A stretch of DNA of 32,039 nt from JBFJVD01 sp041624375 (GTDB lineage: Bacteria > Chloroflexota > Anaerolineae > Anaerolineales > E44-bin32): the NCBI GenBank assembly GCA_041624375.1, contig JBFJVD010000009.1, positions 1 to 32,039 on the forward strand. Reading direction: 5' to 3'. The first letter of the stretch is position 1, and each line of letters starts with the position of its first letter. The notes under the pieces are model-generated. The model worked only from the letters and a program-made list of their open reading frames with translations. It made no database searches and was not told the origin of the DNA. The translations under genes and the position numbers were made by a program. Below, in pieces: positions 16,001-23,536 of the stretch.

Positions 16001-17182
16001 ATGCCCGATTACACCTACCTGATCATTGGCGGCGGGATGTCCGCCGACGCCGCCGCCCGCGGCATCCGCAAGGTCACATCCGAGGGCACGATCGGCATGG
16101 TAAGTGCCGAGCCGAATCCCCCTTACGATCGACCCCCGCTGTCGAAGGGGCTGTGGAAAGGAAAAGACCCGGAAACGATCTGGCGCGGCACACAGGAGAT
16201 CGACGCTGAACTCCATTTGGGCCGCCGGGTCGACTCGCTGGATCTCGAGGCGCGGCGCGCCCGGGATACGGAAGGCACGGAATATGGGTTCGAGAAGCTC
16301 CTGCTCGCCACCGGTGGCAAGCCCATCCGTCTGCCTTCGGATGAAGGGCTGGTCACCTACTACCGCAATCTGAACGATTACCAGGAGCTTCGCGAGCTCT
16401 CGGAGGCCCAGCGCAGGTTTGCGGTGATCGGAGGCGGTTTCATCGGCTCGGAGATCGCTGCCGCCCTCACGATGCAGGGCAACCCTGTCAGCATGGTCTT
16501 CCCCGAAGAGGGGATTGGTGGCCGCCAGTTCCCCGCAGACCTTGCCCGGTTCCTCAACGAGTACTACCGCGAAAAAGGCGTTGAGGTGGTGAGCGGCGAA
16601 CGGGTTGAGAGCCTTACGAAGCCGGGGGATGTGATCGTTCTGCGCACCGATGGAGGACGGGAAATTCAGGCCGATGCGGTTGTCGCCGGACTCGGGATCC
16701 GGCCCAACACCCTGTTGGCCGAATCCGCAGGGCTTGAGATCGAGAATGGAATCGTCGTCGACCGTGCGTTACGGACCAGCCACCCGTCTGTGTACGCCGC
16801 CGGCGATGTGGCCGCCTTCTACAACCCGGCGCTCGATCGCCGCATCCGGGTCGAACATGAGGACAACGCCAACACGATGGGCGAGATGGCCGGGCGCTCG
16901 ATGGCTGGTGAGGCGATCGACTACAACCACCTGCCTTACTTCTACTCCGACCTGTTCGAGTTGGGCTACGAGGCCGTCGGGGAGCTCGATCCCCGGATGG
17001 ACGTCGTCGCCGACTGGGAGGACCCCTATCAAAAGGGGATCGTCTACTACCTGGAAAGCGGGCGGGTTCGTGGCGTCCTCCTTTGGGACACCTGGGGCAA
17101 GGTCGACGATGCCCGTGGGCTGATCGCCGAGCCGGGTCCGTTCACCGCCGAAAACCTGAAGGGGCGCATCTCAGCATCCTGA
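16001..17182 (+). CDS. AIF-like FAD/NAD-dependent oxidoreductase
   Basis: A 393-residue two-dinucleotide-binding flavoprotein. FAD motif YLIIGGGMSADAAARGI (about 6-22), then PPYDRPPLSKGLW (about 40-52), NAD motif AVIGGGFIGSE (141-151), second FAD motif VYAAGDVA (264-271) and VEHEDNANTMGEMAG. The C-terminal domain (about 312-393) contains YFYSDLFELGYEAVGELD and GIVYYLESGRVRGVLLWDTW. From family knowledge these correspond closely to mitochondrial apoptosis-inducing factor, including its C-terminal domain, rather than to ordinary ferredoxin reductases. No signal peptide or cysteine redox pair is seen, so a cytosolic NADH oxidoreductase is expected. The ATG at 16001 has a strong AGGAGGA site. It stands alone, convergent with the GNAT gene. 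Confidence 0.9.
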   Translation: MPDYTYLIIGGGMSADAAARGIRKVTSEGTIGMVSAEPNPPYDRPPLSKGLWKGKDPETIWRGTQEIDAELHLGRRVDSLDLEARRARDTEGTEYGFEKLLLATGGKPIRLPSDEGLVTYYRNLNDYQELRELSEAQRRFAVIGGGFIGSEIAAALTMQGNPVSMVFPEEGIGGRQFPADLARFLNEYYREKGVEVVSGERVESLTKPGDVIVLRTDGGREIQADAVVAGLGIRPNTLLAESAGLEIENGIVVDRALRTSHPSVYAAGDVAAFYNPALDRRIRVEHEDNANTMGEMAGRSMAGEAIDYNHLPYFYSDLFELGYEAVGELDPRMDVVADWEDPYQKGIVYYLESGRVRGVLLWDTWGKVDDARGLIAEPGPFTAENLKGRISAS

Positions 17183-17205
17183 GCCTGGGAAAACGCCCAG
17201 CAGCA

Positions 17206-17231
17206 AGTGCCTCCCTGATCGGAGGCGCTTT
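17206..17231. terminator. Possible bidirectional terminator
   Basis: A 9-bp stem (17206-17214 with 17221-17229, one G-T pair) and a 6-base loop lie between the convergent AIF-like and GNAT genes. T-tracts are short on both sides (TTTG on plus), so strength is uncertain. Confidence 0.5.
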
Positions 17232-17253
17232 GCGATGGCGGTCGATCCGATGC

Positions 17254-17739
17254 TCAATCGCTGCGCCAGACCATCACCGCCAGATGCTCGTCACGGCCGA
17301 CCACCATATGAAAGGCGCTGGCGAGGCGGCGGACGCGCCGGAAATAGGCGGGTTGAGCCTCATCGGGGAGCACTTCAACAAAACTGAAACGTTCATAGAG
17401 GGGCACCAACCCCGACCGGCACATGAGCCAGAGCGGGGGGCCGGTCTCCTGCTTCAGCTGTTCGATCAGTGACCGGGCCACACCTCGCCCGCGCCACTCG
17501 GGCTGGACGACAAGCGAAGCCAGTTCGACAAATTCGTTTCGGTGCGGCTTGAGCTGCGCGCAGCCAATGAGCCGATGGTCTCCGTCCTCCGCAACGGTGA
17601 ATCGCCGCCAGCTAATCCCGGTGGGGTTGAGACGGGCGGCCCGCACCATGCGGCGGATTGCCGACTGGTCCGCTTCGGTGGCAAGGCGGAGCCTGAATGG
17701 CACAGGCGCGGCGGGGTCGGGGGTTCCCGAATTGGACAC
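17254..17739 (-). CDS. GNAT-family N-acetyltransferase
   Basis: A 161-residue acetyl-CoA-dependent acyltransferase fold. The acetyl-CoA-binding motif A is seen at about residues 75-96 (LVVQPEWRGRGVARSLIEQL), with the R-G-R-G-V-A pyrophosphate loop. The N-terminus RLRLATEADQSAIRRMV is the usual first strand and helix. The start is a GTG at 17739, seven bases after the gatB stop, so it is the last gene of the leftward run. The middle (WLMCRSGLVPLYERFSFVEV) matches the typical GNAT strand 5 and helix 4. The acceptor substrate cannot be inferred. Confidence 0.85.
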   Translation of the reverse strand: MSNSGTPDPAAPVPFRLRLATEADQSAIRRMVRAARLNPTGISWRRFTVAEDGDHRLIGCAQLKPHRNEFVELASLVVQPEWRGRGVARSLIEQLKQETGPPLWLMCRSGLVPLYERFSFVEVLPDEAQPAYFRRVRRLASAFHMVVGRDEHLAVMVWRSD

Positions 17740-17746
17740 CGTGGAC

Positions 17747-19183
17747 TCAGTCTGAAAGCAGCTCTTCGAACACCGATCGAGCCAATTGGGGGTTGGCCTT
17801 ACCCTGGGTGGCGCGCATCAGCTGGCCGACGAACCAGCCAAGGACGCTGGTCTTCCCTGCCCGATAGGTCTCCACCTGCTCGGGGCTCTCGGCAAGGATC
17901 TCTGCCGCCATCGCCCGCAAGGTGGCATTATCGGAGACCTGCGCCAGACCTTCGGCCTCGACAATCTGCTCCGGGTTTTGACCGGTCGACTGGACCCGGT
18001 CAAGCAGCTCTTTTGCGGTGTTGGTGGTGATCCGGCCCGCGCCCACCATGCGGATAATCGCAGCCAGATGTCCCGGGCGCAGCTTTAGCTCCGCCGCCGT
18101 CAGATGGTTCTCGTTGAGGAGCCGGAGCACGTCGTTCATCAACCAGTTGGAGACGGTTTTCACATCGAGGTCGTCGCTCAGGGCAGCTTCGAAGTAGTCG
18201 GCCAAGCTGCGTTCTTCGGTCAGGATCCCTGCATCGTAAGCAGGCAGGCCATAGGCCTCGATAAAGCGCGCTCGCCGCTGGAGCGGCAGCTCCGGCAGGG
18301 ATTCCAGAATTGAATCTCGCCAGGACGACTCAAGTTCGATGGGGAGCAGATCTGGCTCACGGAAATAGCGATAGTCGGCCTCCGATTCCTTGACCCGCAT
18401 CTTCTCCAGAGTTTCCGAATCCTCATTCCAGTTCAGCGTCCATGCCTCGATGCTTCTCCCGGCCGTCACTTCGCGGATCTGACGGGCAATTTCGGCCTCC
18501 ACCGCCGTCCGCAGCGCGTCGATCGAATTCAAGTTCTTGATCTCGGTCTTCGGATTCAGCTGGTCGGTGCCGCGGGGGCGAATCGAGACATTGGCGTCGA
18601 CGCGCAGGTGCCCCCGTTCGAGATCGGCATCGGAAATCCCCAGCCAGCGGACAAGCTGTCGCAAGCGAACCAGGTACTGGGCGGCTTCCTCGGCGGACCG
18701 CAGGTCGGGCCCGGTGACCATCTCGATCAACGGGACGCCGCAGCGATTGAAATCGATCAGCCGCCGGCCATTCTGATAAATCGTTTTGCCGGCGTCCTCC
18801 TCGATGTGGAGCTTCTGGATGGTGACCCGGCGCGATCCGCCATCCGGCAGCGGGACGTCCATCGCACCGCCACGCGCCAGCGGCTCATCGTACTGGCTGA
18901 TCTGGTAACCCTTGGGCAGGTCGGGGTAGAAGTAATTCTTGCGCGCCAGGTAAGAGACATCCTGGATCACCTCGGCGCCCATCGCCGCCGCAAGCAGCAC
19001 GGCCTTCTCGACGACCGCCGCGTTGAGCACCGGCAGAACACCCGGCAGGCCCGTGCAGATGGGGCAGATGTTGACATTGGGCGGATCGCCCCACGAGTCG
19101 GCTTTGCAGGCGCAGAAGATCTTGCTCTCTGTATTGAGCTGAATGTGGGTTTCGAGACCGATGACGGGCTCGTACTCAGTCAT
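17747..19183 (-). CDS. gatB: Asp-tRNA(Asn)/Glu-tRNA(Gln) amidotransferase subunit B
   Basis: A 478-residue GatB, the subunit that phosphorylates the glutamyl or aspartyl end of misacylated tRNA and accepts ammonia from GatA. The N-terminus EPVIGLETHIQLNT is diagnostic. A zinc site is formed by Cys24, Cys26, Cys40 and Cys43 (FCACKA and ICPICTG). Other family motifs are RKNYFYPDLPKGYQISQYD, HIEEDAGK, and the C-terminal YqeY-like tail domain (LLNENHLTAAELKLRPGHL through the end). Length is normal. It lies in the same leftward run as gatC and gatA but is separated from them by three genes. A TATAAT box upstream suggests that it also has its own promoter. The complex requires GatA and GatC encoded at 23537-25446. 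Confidence 0.97.
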   Translation of the reverse strand: MTEYEPVIGLETHIQLNTESKIFCACKADSWGDPPNVNICPICTGLPGVLPVLNAAVVEKAVLLAAAMGAEVIQDVSYLARKNYFYPDLPKGYQISQYDEPLARGGAMDVPLPDGGSRRVTIQKLHIEEDAGKTIYQNGRRLIDFNRCGVPLIEMVTGPDLRSAEEAAQYLVRLRQLVRWLGISDADLERGHLRVDANVSIRPRGTDQLNPKTEIKNLNSIDALRTAVEAEIARQIREVTAGRSIEAWTLNWNEDSETLEKMRVKESEADYRYFREPDLLPIELESSWRDSILESLPELPLQRRARFIEAYGLPAYDAGILTEERSLADYFEAALSDDLDVKTVSNWLMNDVLRLLNENHLTAAELKLRPGHLAAIIRMVGAGRITTNTAKELLDRVQSTGQNPEQIVEAEGLAQVSDNATLRAMAAEILAESPEQVETYRAGKTSVLGWFVGQLMRATQGKANPQLARSVFEELLSD

Positions 19184-19227
19184 GCAGGATACACCAGATC
19201 GGGGCCAGGGAGGGCGTTCCGCTGGGA

Positions 19228-19233
19228 TTATAC
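19228..19233 (-). promoter_or_regulatory. Probable -10 element for gatB
   Basis: The minus strand reads CAGGTATAATCCC, a perfect TATAAT 44 bases before the gatB ATG, in the 108-base gap after the channel gene. No clear -35 is visible. It would allow gatB-GNAT to be expressed apart from the upstream genes. Confidence 0.5.
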
Positions 19234-19291
19234 CTGTTCCGTTCCGGCGAATTGCAGGCCGGTGCTCGCCTGCACCGAAGTCGCATTGGCC

Positions 19292-21181
19292 TCAATTCTC
19301 CGCCAGAACGATGAGCCGATCCTCGGGCCCGAGTGCAATCGGCTCGGATTTGAGTGGGTTGACGACGACTCCATAGCTGCTTGCTGCATCTTCAGCCAGT
19401 GACGCCAGCCGGTAGCCGAAGGCGACCTCGCCCCGCCGCCTGGCCGCTTCGATAAGGGTGTAGAAGCTCAGCGGCTCACTGAGCCGAACATACGCTTCGA
19501 TTGGCTTGAGATAGATTTCCGACCCGGCAGGGTCGAAGAGGTCCTCGAACACAAGGTTGAGCGCCTTATTTTCCGCGATCTGAGAGAGCAGCAGGCTGAC
19601 GAGCTTCTCACTCACAATGAAGTCATCCGGGCGGGCGACTTCCGCCAGCTCACGATTGCGCACATCCAGCATCTCGCTGACGATGGAAAAATGGTGGCCG
19701 CTTCGCTCGGCCAGATCCCGGAGATGGAGCAACGTCGTCAGCGTGCGCGCGTCGGCCTGCTGAACGCTCAGCCGCTCGGAATAGCACAGGATGACGACAT
19801 GGTCATAGCTTTCGACCTCAAGCCCATCGAGCAAGCTGCGGTCCGTGGTGTCCCCGAGACGGAAGCGGGCCGCCAAGGATCGCAGATCCGTACACTCGGC
19901 GGCTATGACGTCGGCGGCCGGCTGGTGATTGGCCACCACGTCAACGACCGAGCCCGGCGCAACGTAGTGATCCAGCTCGCGGATGATTCGAGACGCCCGC
20001 CGATTCCAGCCAAGAATCAAGATCCGCTCTGGTGCATGCGCCGCGAAGGAATGCTGGACGATGGCCGCTTCTTCGACCTCCACAGAGTCCGATCGACGGA
20101 AGTGATGGGGATCGTCATCCTCAGCGATCAGGATGAGTTGATCCTTGTCATCGATCCGCGTATCCATCGGAGGGTTCAGGCGCGGCCCCTTCGAAGCGGA
20201 CGCCAGGCCGATCACCGCCGCGTGCTCAAATCCCGTCAGCGCCTCGGCGAAGGTCTTCCCGACCAGGGAAGGTTCCCGATGGAAGTAAATCTCGTGGCCT
20301 GCAAAATCGAGCAGTTCGGAATAGACGAGCGAAAGCCCAGTTTGTCGGCAGGTTTGGGCGGTGATTCGGGCGATCACATCGTCCGCCAGGACCAGTTCTA
20401 CCTCCCCGGCGCCGATCAGGCGGGCGACTTCGAGCGTGCGGGGGTTCTTGATCTGGGCCACGATGTGGTACCGCCGCTCCGTCCGCTCCGGATCGTTGGT
20501 GATCGCCAGCAAGGTCTTGATGACCTCTGCATCGGGATCATCGCTCTGAGGTGAGAGGACAATGATGGCGCGCGTCATACCCAGGCTCACCATCCGCAGA
20601 TCGGTGATGTCGATAGGATCTCCAGTGCGACAGACGAGGCGGGTCGGCCCGCTCGCACCCACTTTCTCACGGATCTCGTCCTCCATCTCGACCTTATCCT
20701 TCTTGCCCATCACGACGATCGCCGTTCCCGGCCGGTTCTCATTGGCCTCCATGAGATCCGCGAGGATCGGGAACACCTGCTCCGACCAGCCGAGGATGAC
20801 GATGTGGTCCTGCTCAACGACTTTCGAACGCCCTTTGCGAAGCTCGATGAGCTTCTCGTCGATGCTGCTCGTGATCAGGCCGATCAGCGTACTGATGATG
20901 AAGATGCCCCCGAGCGTCACCCCCAGCATGGACATGAGAAAGGTCCAATGCCCCTGGTCGGCGCCCATCGTCCCTGGGTCAAGCGTGCGCATGAGGCTGA
21001 GCCAGACGATCTCCACGAAACCGAGGTTAGGGAGGGTGCCGCTCAGGAAGACAATCAACGAGATGGCCAGGATCAACAGCCCGGAGAGCACGGCCAGCCA
21101 GAAGACCAGGCCAACCGGACCGGCGGAAATGGTGTTGTCGAACGTGTAGCGGATGCGGTCCGAAAGCGAGATTTTCCCCAT
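19292..21181 (-). CDS. CASTOR/POLLUX-like ion channel with two RCK-type domains
   Basis: A 629-residue membrane protein. Two transmembrane helices (about 24-48 and 80-106) flank a pore region, LMRTLDPGTMGADQGHWTF. Its GADQGH (73-78) resembles the ADxGNH selectivity-filter motif of plant CASTOR and POLLUX channels. The first Rossmann-like regulatory domain starts with HIVILGWSEQVFPIL (about 126-140) and contains RLVCRTGDPIDITDLRMVS and ARAIIVLSP-like RAIIVLSPQ, which match the CASTOR/POLLUX/SYM8 ion-channel domain. A second RCK-type domain begins at RILILGWNRRASRII (about 368). Bacterial relatives are usually annotated as potassium or NAD-binding channel proteins. Ion selectivity and ligand are unknown. 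The ATG at 21181 has GGAGG four bases upstream, within a potential hairpin. Confidence 0.88.
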   Translation of the reverse strand: MGKISLSDRIRYTFDNTISAGPVGLVFWLAVLSGLLILAISLIVFLSGTLPNLGFVEIVWLSLMRTLDPGTMGADQGHWTFLMSMLGVTLGGIFIISTLIGLITSSIDEKLIELRKGRSKVVEQDHIVILGWSEQVFPILADLMEANENRPGTAIVVMGKKDKVEMEDEIREKVGASGPTRLVCRTGDPIDITDLRMVSLGMTRAIIVLSPQSDDPDAEVIKTLLAITNDPERTERRYHIVAQIKNPRTLEVARLIGAGEVELVLADDVIARITAQTCRQTGLSLVYSELLDFAGHEIYFHREPSLVGKTFAEALTGFEHAAVIGLASASKGPRLNPPMDTRIDDKDQLILIAEDDDPHHFRRSDSVEVEEAAIVQHSFAAHAPERILILGWNRRASRIIRELDHYVAPGSVVDVVANHQPAADVIAAECTDLRSLAARFRLGDTTDRSLLDGLEVESYDHVVILCYSERLSVQQADARTLTTLLHLRDLAERSGHHFSIVSEMLDVRNRELAEVARPDDFIVSEKLVSLLLSQIAENKALNLVFEDLFDPAGSEIYLKPIEAYVRLSEPLSFYTLIEAARRRGEVAFGYRLASLAEDAASSYGVVVNPLKSEPIALGPEDRLIVLAEN

Positions 21182-21183
21182 AG

Positions 21184-21223
21184 GGCCTCCTGCCGCGTCA
21201 GGCTTAAATCATTGAGGGAGGCC
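21184..21223 (-). promoter_or_regulatory. Potential hairpin sequestering the channel ribosome-binding site
   Basis: In the mRNA a GGCCTCC segment (21217-21223) is perfectly complementary to GGAGGCC (21184-21190), which contains the Shine-Dalgarno sequence two bases before the ATG. The intervening 26 bases also hold a competing GCCTG/CAGG pairing that would expose or rearrange the site. The rest of the 112-base gap holds no gene and only weak promoter-like sequence. Confidence 0.45.
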
Positions 21224-21293
21224 AGCTCGTGACGGGTGGCCGGGCAGCAGCGCCATGGCCCGTAGTGAAGCCCGCCAGGCGCCGCTCTGCCGG

Positions 21294-22289
21294 TCAGCGA
21301 GCGGAGGGTGCGCGCGCCTCCGCCTCACGGCTGATTCCCATGACGCGCTCAAGTGCTTGATTCCTGCGCCGGGCGGCGTGCCAGACATCATCCACCCAGC
21401 CGTCTCCTGCGCCGCGAGCCGCAAACTCCATCAGTCCGCTGATCAGCAAAGAGACGCACCAGCGGACCGAACGATTCCAATGAAAGGGTGCTTTCATGCT
21501 CTCCGGTGGCGGCGCGAGATCGTGGTAGCGGAAGCTCTCTGAATACAGCCACAGCACGTCATACCAGGTGGCTCGCAGCCCGCGCGTGAAGGACGGCTTT
21601 CGACGTTGGCGGGCATTGAGCAGATGACTCGGAAGCTTGCGCCGCGTACGCACGAACGACGCCGCCAAGACGTCGGCGAAATGCTCATGCCCGCAGGTCG
21701 CCCGGTAGAAGCGGGCCAGGGCCGGCCGCATGTTTGCGCTGCGCGCCCGATCCCAGCCCGGCTCACCGCCGCTCATTGACACCACCTTGCTCGGCGCACC
21801 CAACAGATGGAACGGCGGGCCCAGCGCGGCCAAGCATGCGGGGTGCTTCACCGTCAGCAATCCGTCGCGTTCGCCGAAAATGGCACGGCGACGGCTGCGA
21901 CGGGAGGCTTTGCGCTCAGAGGGCCGCAGGAAGAAGTACAGCCAACGCTCGAGCAGGAAGAACGCCTGTGGCAGAAGATGAGTCTGTAGGAAGACACCGT
22001 CGTGCGGTCCTGCCGGGAAGTAGACCTCGTAGGTGGCGTGATCGGCGCCCCAGAGCTCGGCCTCAAGATGAAACAGGTAGGAGAGCTCGTCTTGATGGGA
22101 CAGGTGCGGCCTAGGGAAGTCCTCCTCATCGAGCGTCCGCTCTCGTACTCCCTCAAGATAGTGAGCATTGACATCCCGAAAGGTGGTCCCGGGTTTCGGC
22201 TCCAGGCCCATGCCGCCCAGGACTGCGTGCAGCGAGGCGGCCATAAAGCCGTTCACCCAGCCGAACCTGCGGCTTGCGGCCTGAGACAT
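21294..22289 (-). CDS. Hypothetical protein, 331 residues, family not recognised
   Basis: I cannot assign this protein to a family. It has no signal peptide and no clear transmembrane helix, although an aromatic stretch near residues 105-122 (QAFFLLERWLYFFLRP) is strongly hydrophobic. It is rich in Arg, Trp, His and Phe, with a basic cluster just after (SERKASRRSRRRAIF) and a HEH-containing segment CGHEHFADVLAASF at about residue 200. The C-terminal third contains HWNRSVRWCVSLLISGLMEF. Codon choice is GC-biased as in its neighbours, and it fits the operon tightly: it starts 15 bases after the cyclophilin gene stop and precedes the channel gene by 112 bases. It is most probably a real, lineage-restricted gene. 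Confidence 0.72.
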   Translation of the reverse strand: MSQAASRRFGWVNGFMAASLHAVLGGMGLEPKPGTTFRDVNAHYLEGVRERTLDEEDFPRPHLSHQDELSYLFHLEAELWGADHATYEVYFPAGPHDGVFLQTHLLPQAFFLLERWLYFFLRPSERKASRRSRRRAIFGERDGLLTVKHPACLAALGPPFHLLGAPSKVVSMSGGEPGWDRARSANMRPALARFYRATCGHEHFADVLAASFVRTRRKLPSHLLNARQRRKPSFTRGLRATWYDVLWLYSESFRYHDLAPPPESMKAPFHWNRSVRWCVSLLISGLMEFAARGAGDGWVDDVWHAARRRNQALERVMGISREAEARAPSAR

Positions 22290-22304
22290 CAGGAGATGGG
22301 CACC

Positions 22305-23483
22305 TTAATCGCGTTGAATGGTGATCTGAACGATTTGATCGGAATCGGTGAGATTGCGGATAGCCTCCATCCCTTCAACGACATAGCCGAACACTGAGGC
22401 GCGTCCATCGAGGTCGGGGGCATCCGCCATCAGGACATAGAATTGGCTTCCACTGGGCATGAGGCTGGTTGGCTGTGGCCAATAGCCGACTGCGTTGGCC
22501 GTGTTGGGCAGGTCGACCTCAGCCGGGAGCGAATAGCCGATATCGCTCTCGGGTCTGCCCAGAGGGGAGCCGGTCAGGGCGAAGACACCGTCCTCGACAA
22601 ACACAATCGGGAAGCCGTCCCAGTAGCCGAGTTCGGCCAGGATGATGAAGTTGTTCACGCCTGCCGGCGCCTCTTCCGCCGCCAGTTCGATGACGAACGC
22701 ACCCTGGCTGGTATCCACCGTCGCCCGGTACGACAGCCCAAAATCGAGTGCCATCGCCGGAGGCGCCGTGTACAGATCGCCGCGCGCGTCCGGCTCGAGA
22801 TCGGCGAGCGGGCGGCCCTCCTCAGGGCTGGGGACGATGGGCACCGGCGTCGGCGTCGGAGGTGGAAGCAGGCTGGCATCGATCTGCTCAATCCGGACGG
22901 TGATCAGACGATCGCCGTCATAGTCAGGGTTCAGATTCGGGTCGCGCAGCCGCAGCGACTCGGCCGCCTCGATGCCCTCGACCACCACACCGAAGATGGT
23001 ATGCCGCCCGTTCAGATGCGGCGTAGGACCAAAGGTGATGAAGAACTGGCTGCCGTTCGTATTGGGGCCGCGATTGGCCATCGCCAGATAGCCGGGACCG
23101 TCAAAGGTGAGGTCCGGATGGAACTCATCCTCGAAGACATAGCCGGGCCCGCCGCCCCCAGTGCCGGTCGGATCGCCCCCCTGTGCCATGAAGCCCTCCA
23201 GCACGCGGTGAAAGGTGGTGTCGTCGTAGAACCCCTGCTCGGCCAGGAACACAAAATTGTTGACGGTGACCGGGGCCCGGTTGGCAAGCAGCTGCACCTT
23301 GATCTCACCCTGCTCGGTCACCAAGGTAGCCAGGTAGATCGAGTCGGTGTCGATGGCCATCGCCGGCGGCGACTCCCATTGAGGGGCGTCCCCACCGCCA
23401 GCTGGATCCGGGGATCCGCCACACGCGGCGATCCCAAGGGTGAGCAAAAGCAGCAAGGCAAACGATTTGCGGGAAGGGAGCAT
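22305..23483 (-). CDS. Tandem cyclophilin-type peptidyl-prolyl isomerase lipoprotein
   Basis: A 392-residue lipoprotein. The ATG at 23483 has GGAG 10 bases upstream; the signal peptide ends with lipobox Cys21 (LTLGIAACGG). The first cyclophilin domain (about 45-200) has the active-site signature FHRVLEGFMAQGGD with the catalytic Arg, NRGPNTNGSQFFITF, and HLNGRHTIFG, in which His replaces the Trp of human cyclophilin A. After a Pro/Thr linker (LPPPTPTPVPIVPSP) a second domain (about 240-392) keeps the fold signatures GSQFYVL and FGYVVEGMEAI but has lost the catalytic Arg and Gln. Such exported isomerases help fold secreted proteins. It lies between gatA and the 331-residue gene in a leftward operon. 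Confidence 0.92.
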   Translation of the reverse strand: MLPSRKSFALLLLLTLGIAACGGSPDPAGGGDAPQWESPPAMAIDTDSIYLATLVTEQGEIKVQLLANRAPVTVNNFVFLAEQGFYDDTTFHRVLEGFMAQGGDPTGTGGGGPGYVFEDEFHPDLTFDGPGYLAMANRGPNTNGSQFFITFGPTPHLNGRHTIFGVVVEGIEAAESLRLRDPNLNPDYDGDRLITVRIEQIDASLLPPPTPTPVPIVPSPEEGRPLADLEPDARGDLYTAPPAMALDFGLSYRATVDTSQGAFVIELAAEEAPAGVNNFIILAELGYWDGFPIVFVEDGVFALTGSPLGRPESDIGYSLPAEVDLPNTANAVGYWPQPTSLMPSGSQFYVLMADAPDLDGRASVFGYVVEGMEAIRNLTDSDQIVQITIQRD

Positions 23484-23536
23484 GGATAAACAACTCCTGC
23501 GCGATCTATCGGGCGGAGCTGAGCCAGCGATCGAGC

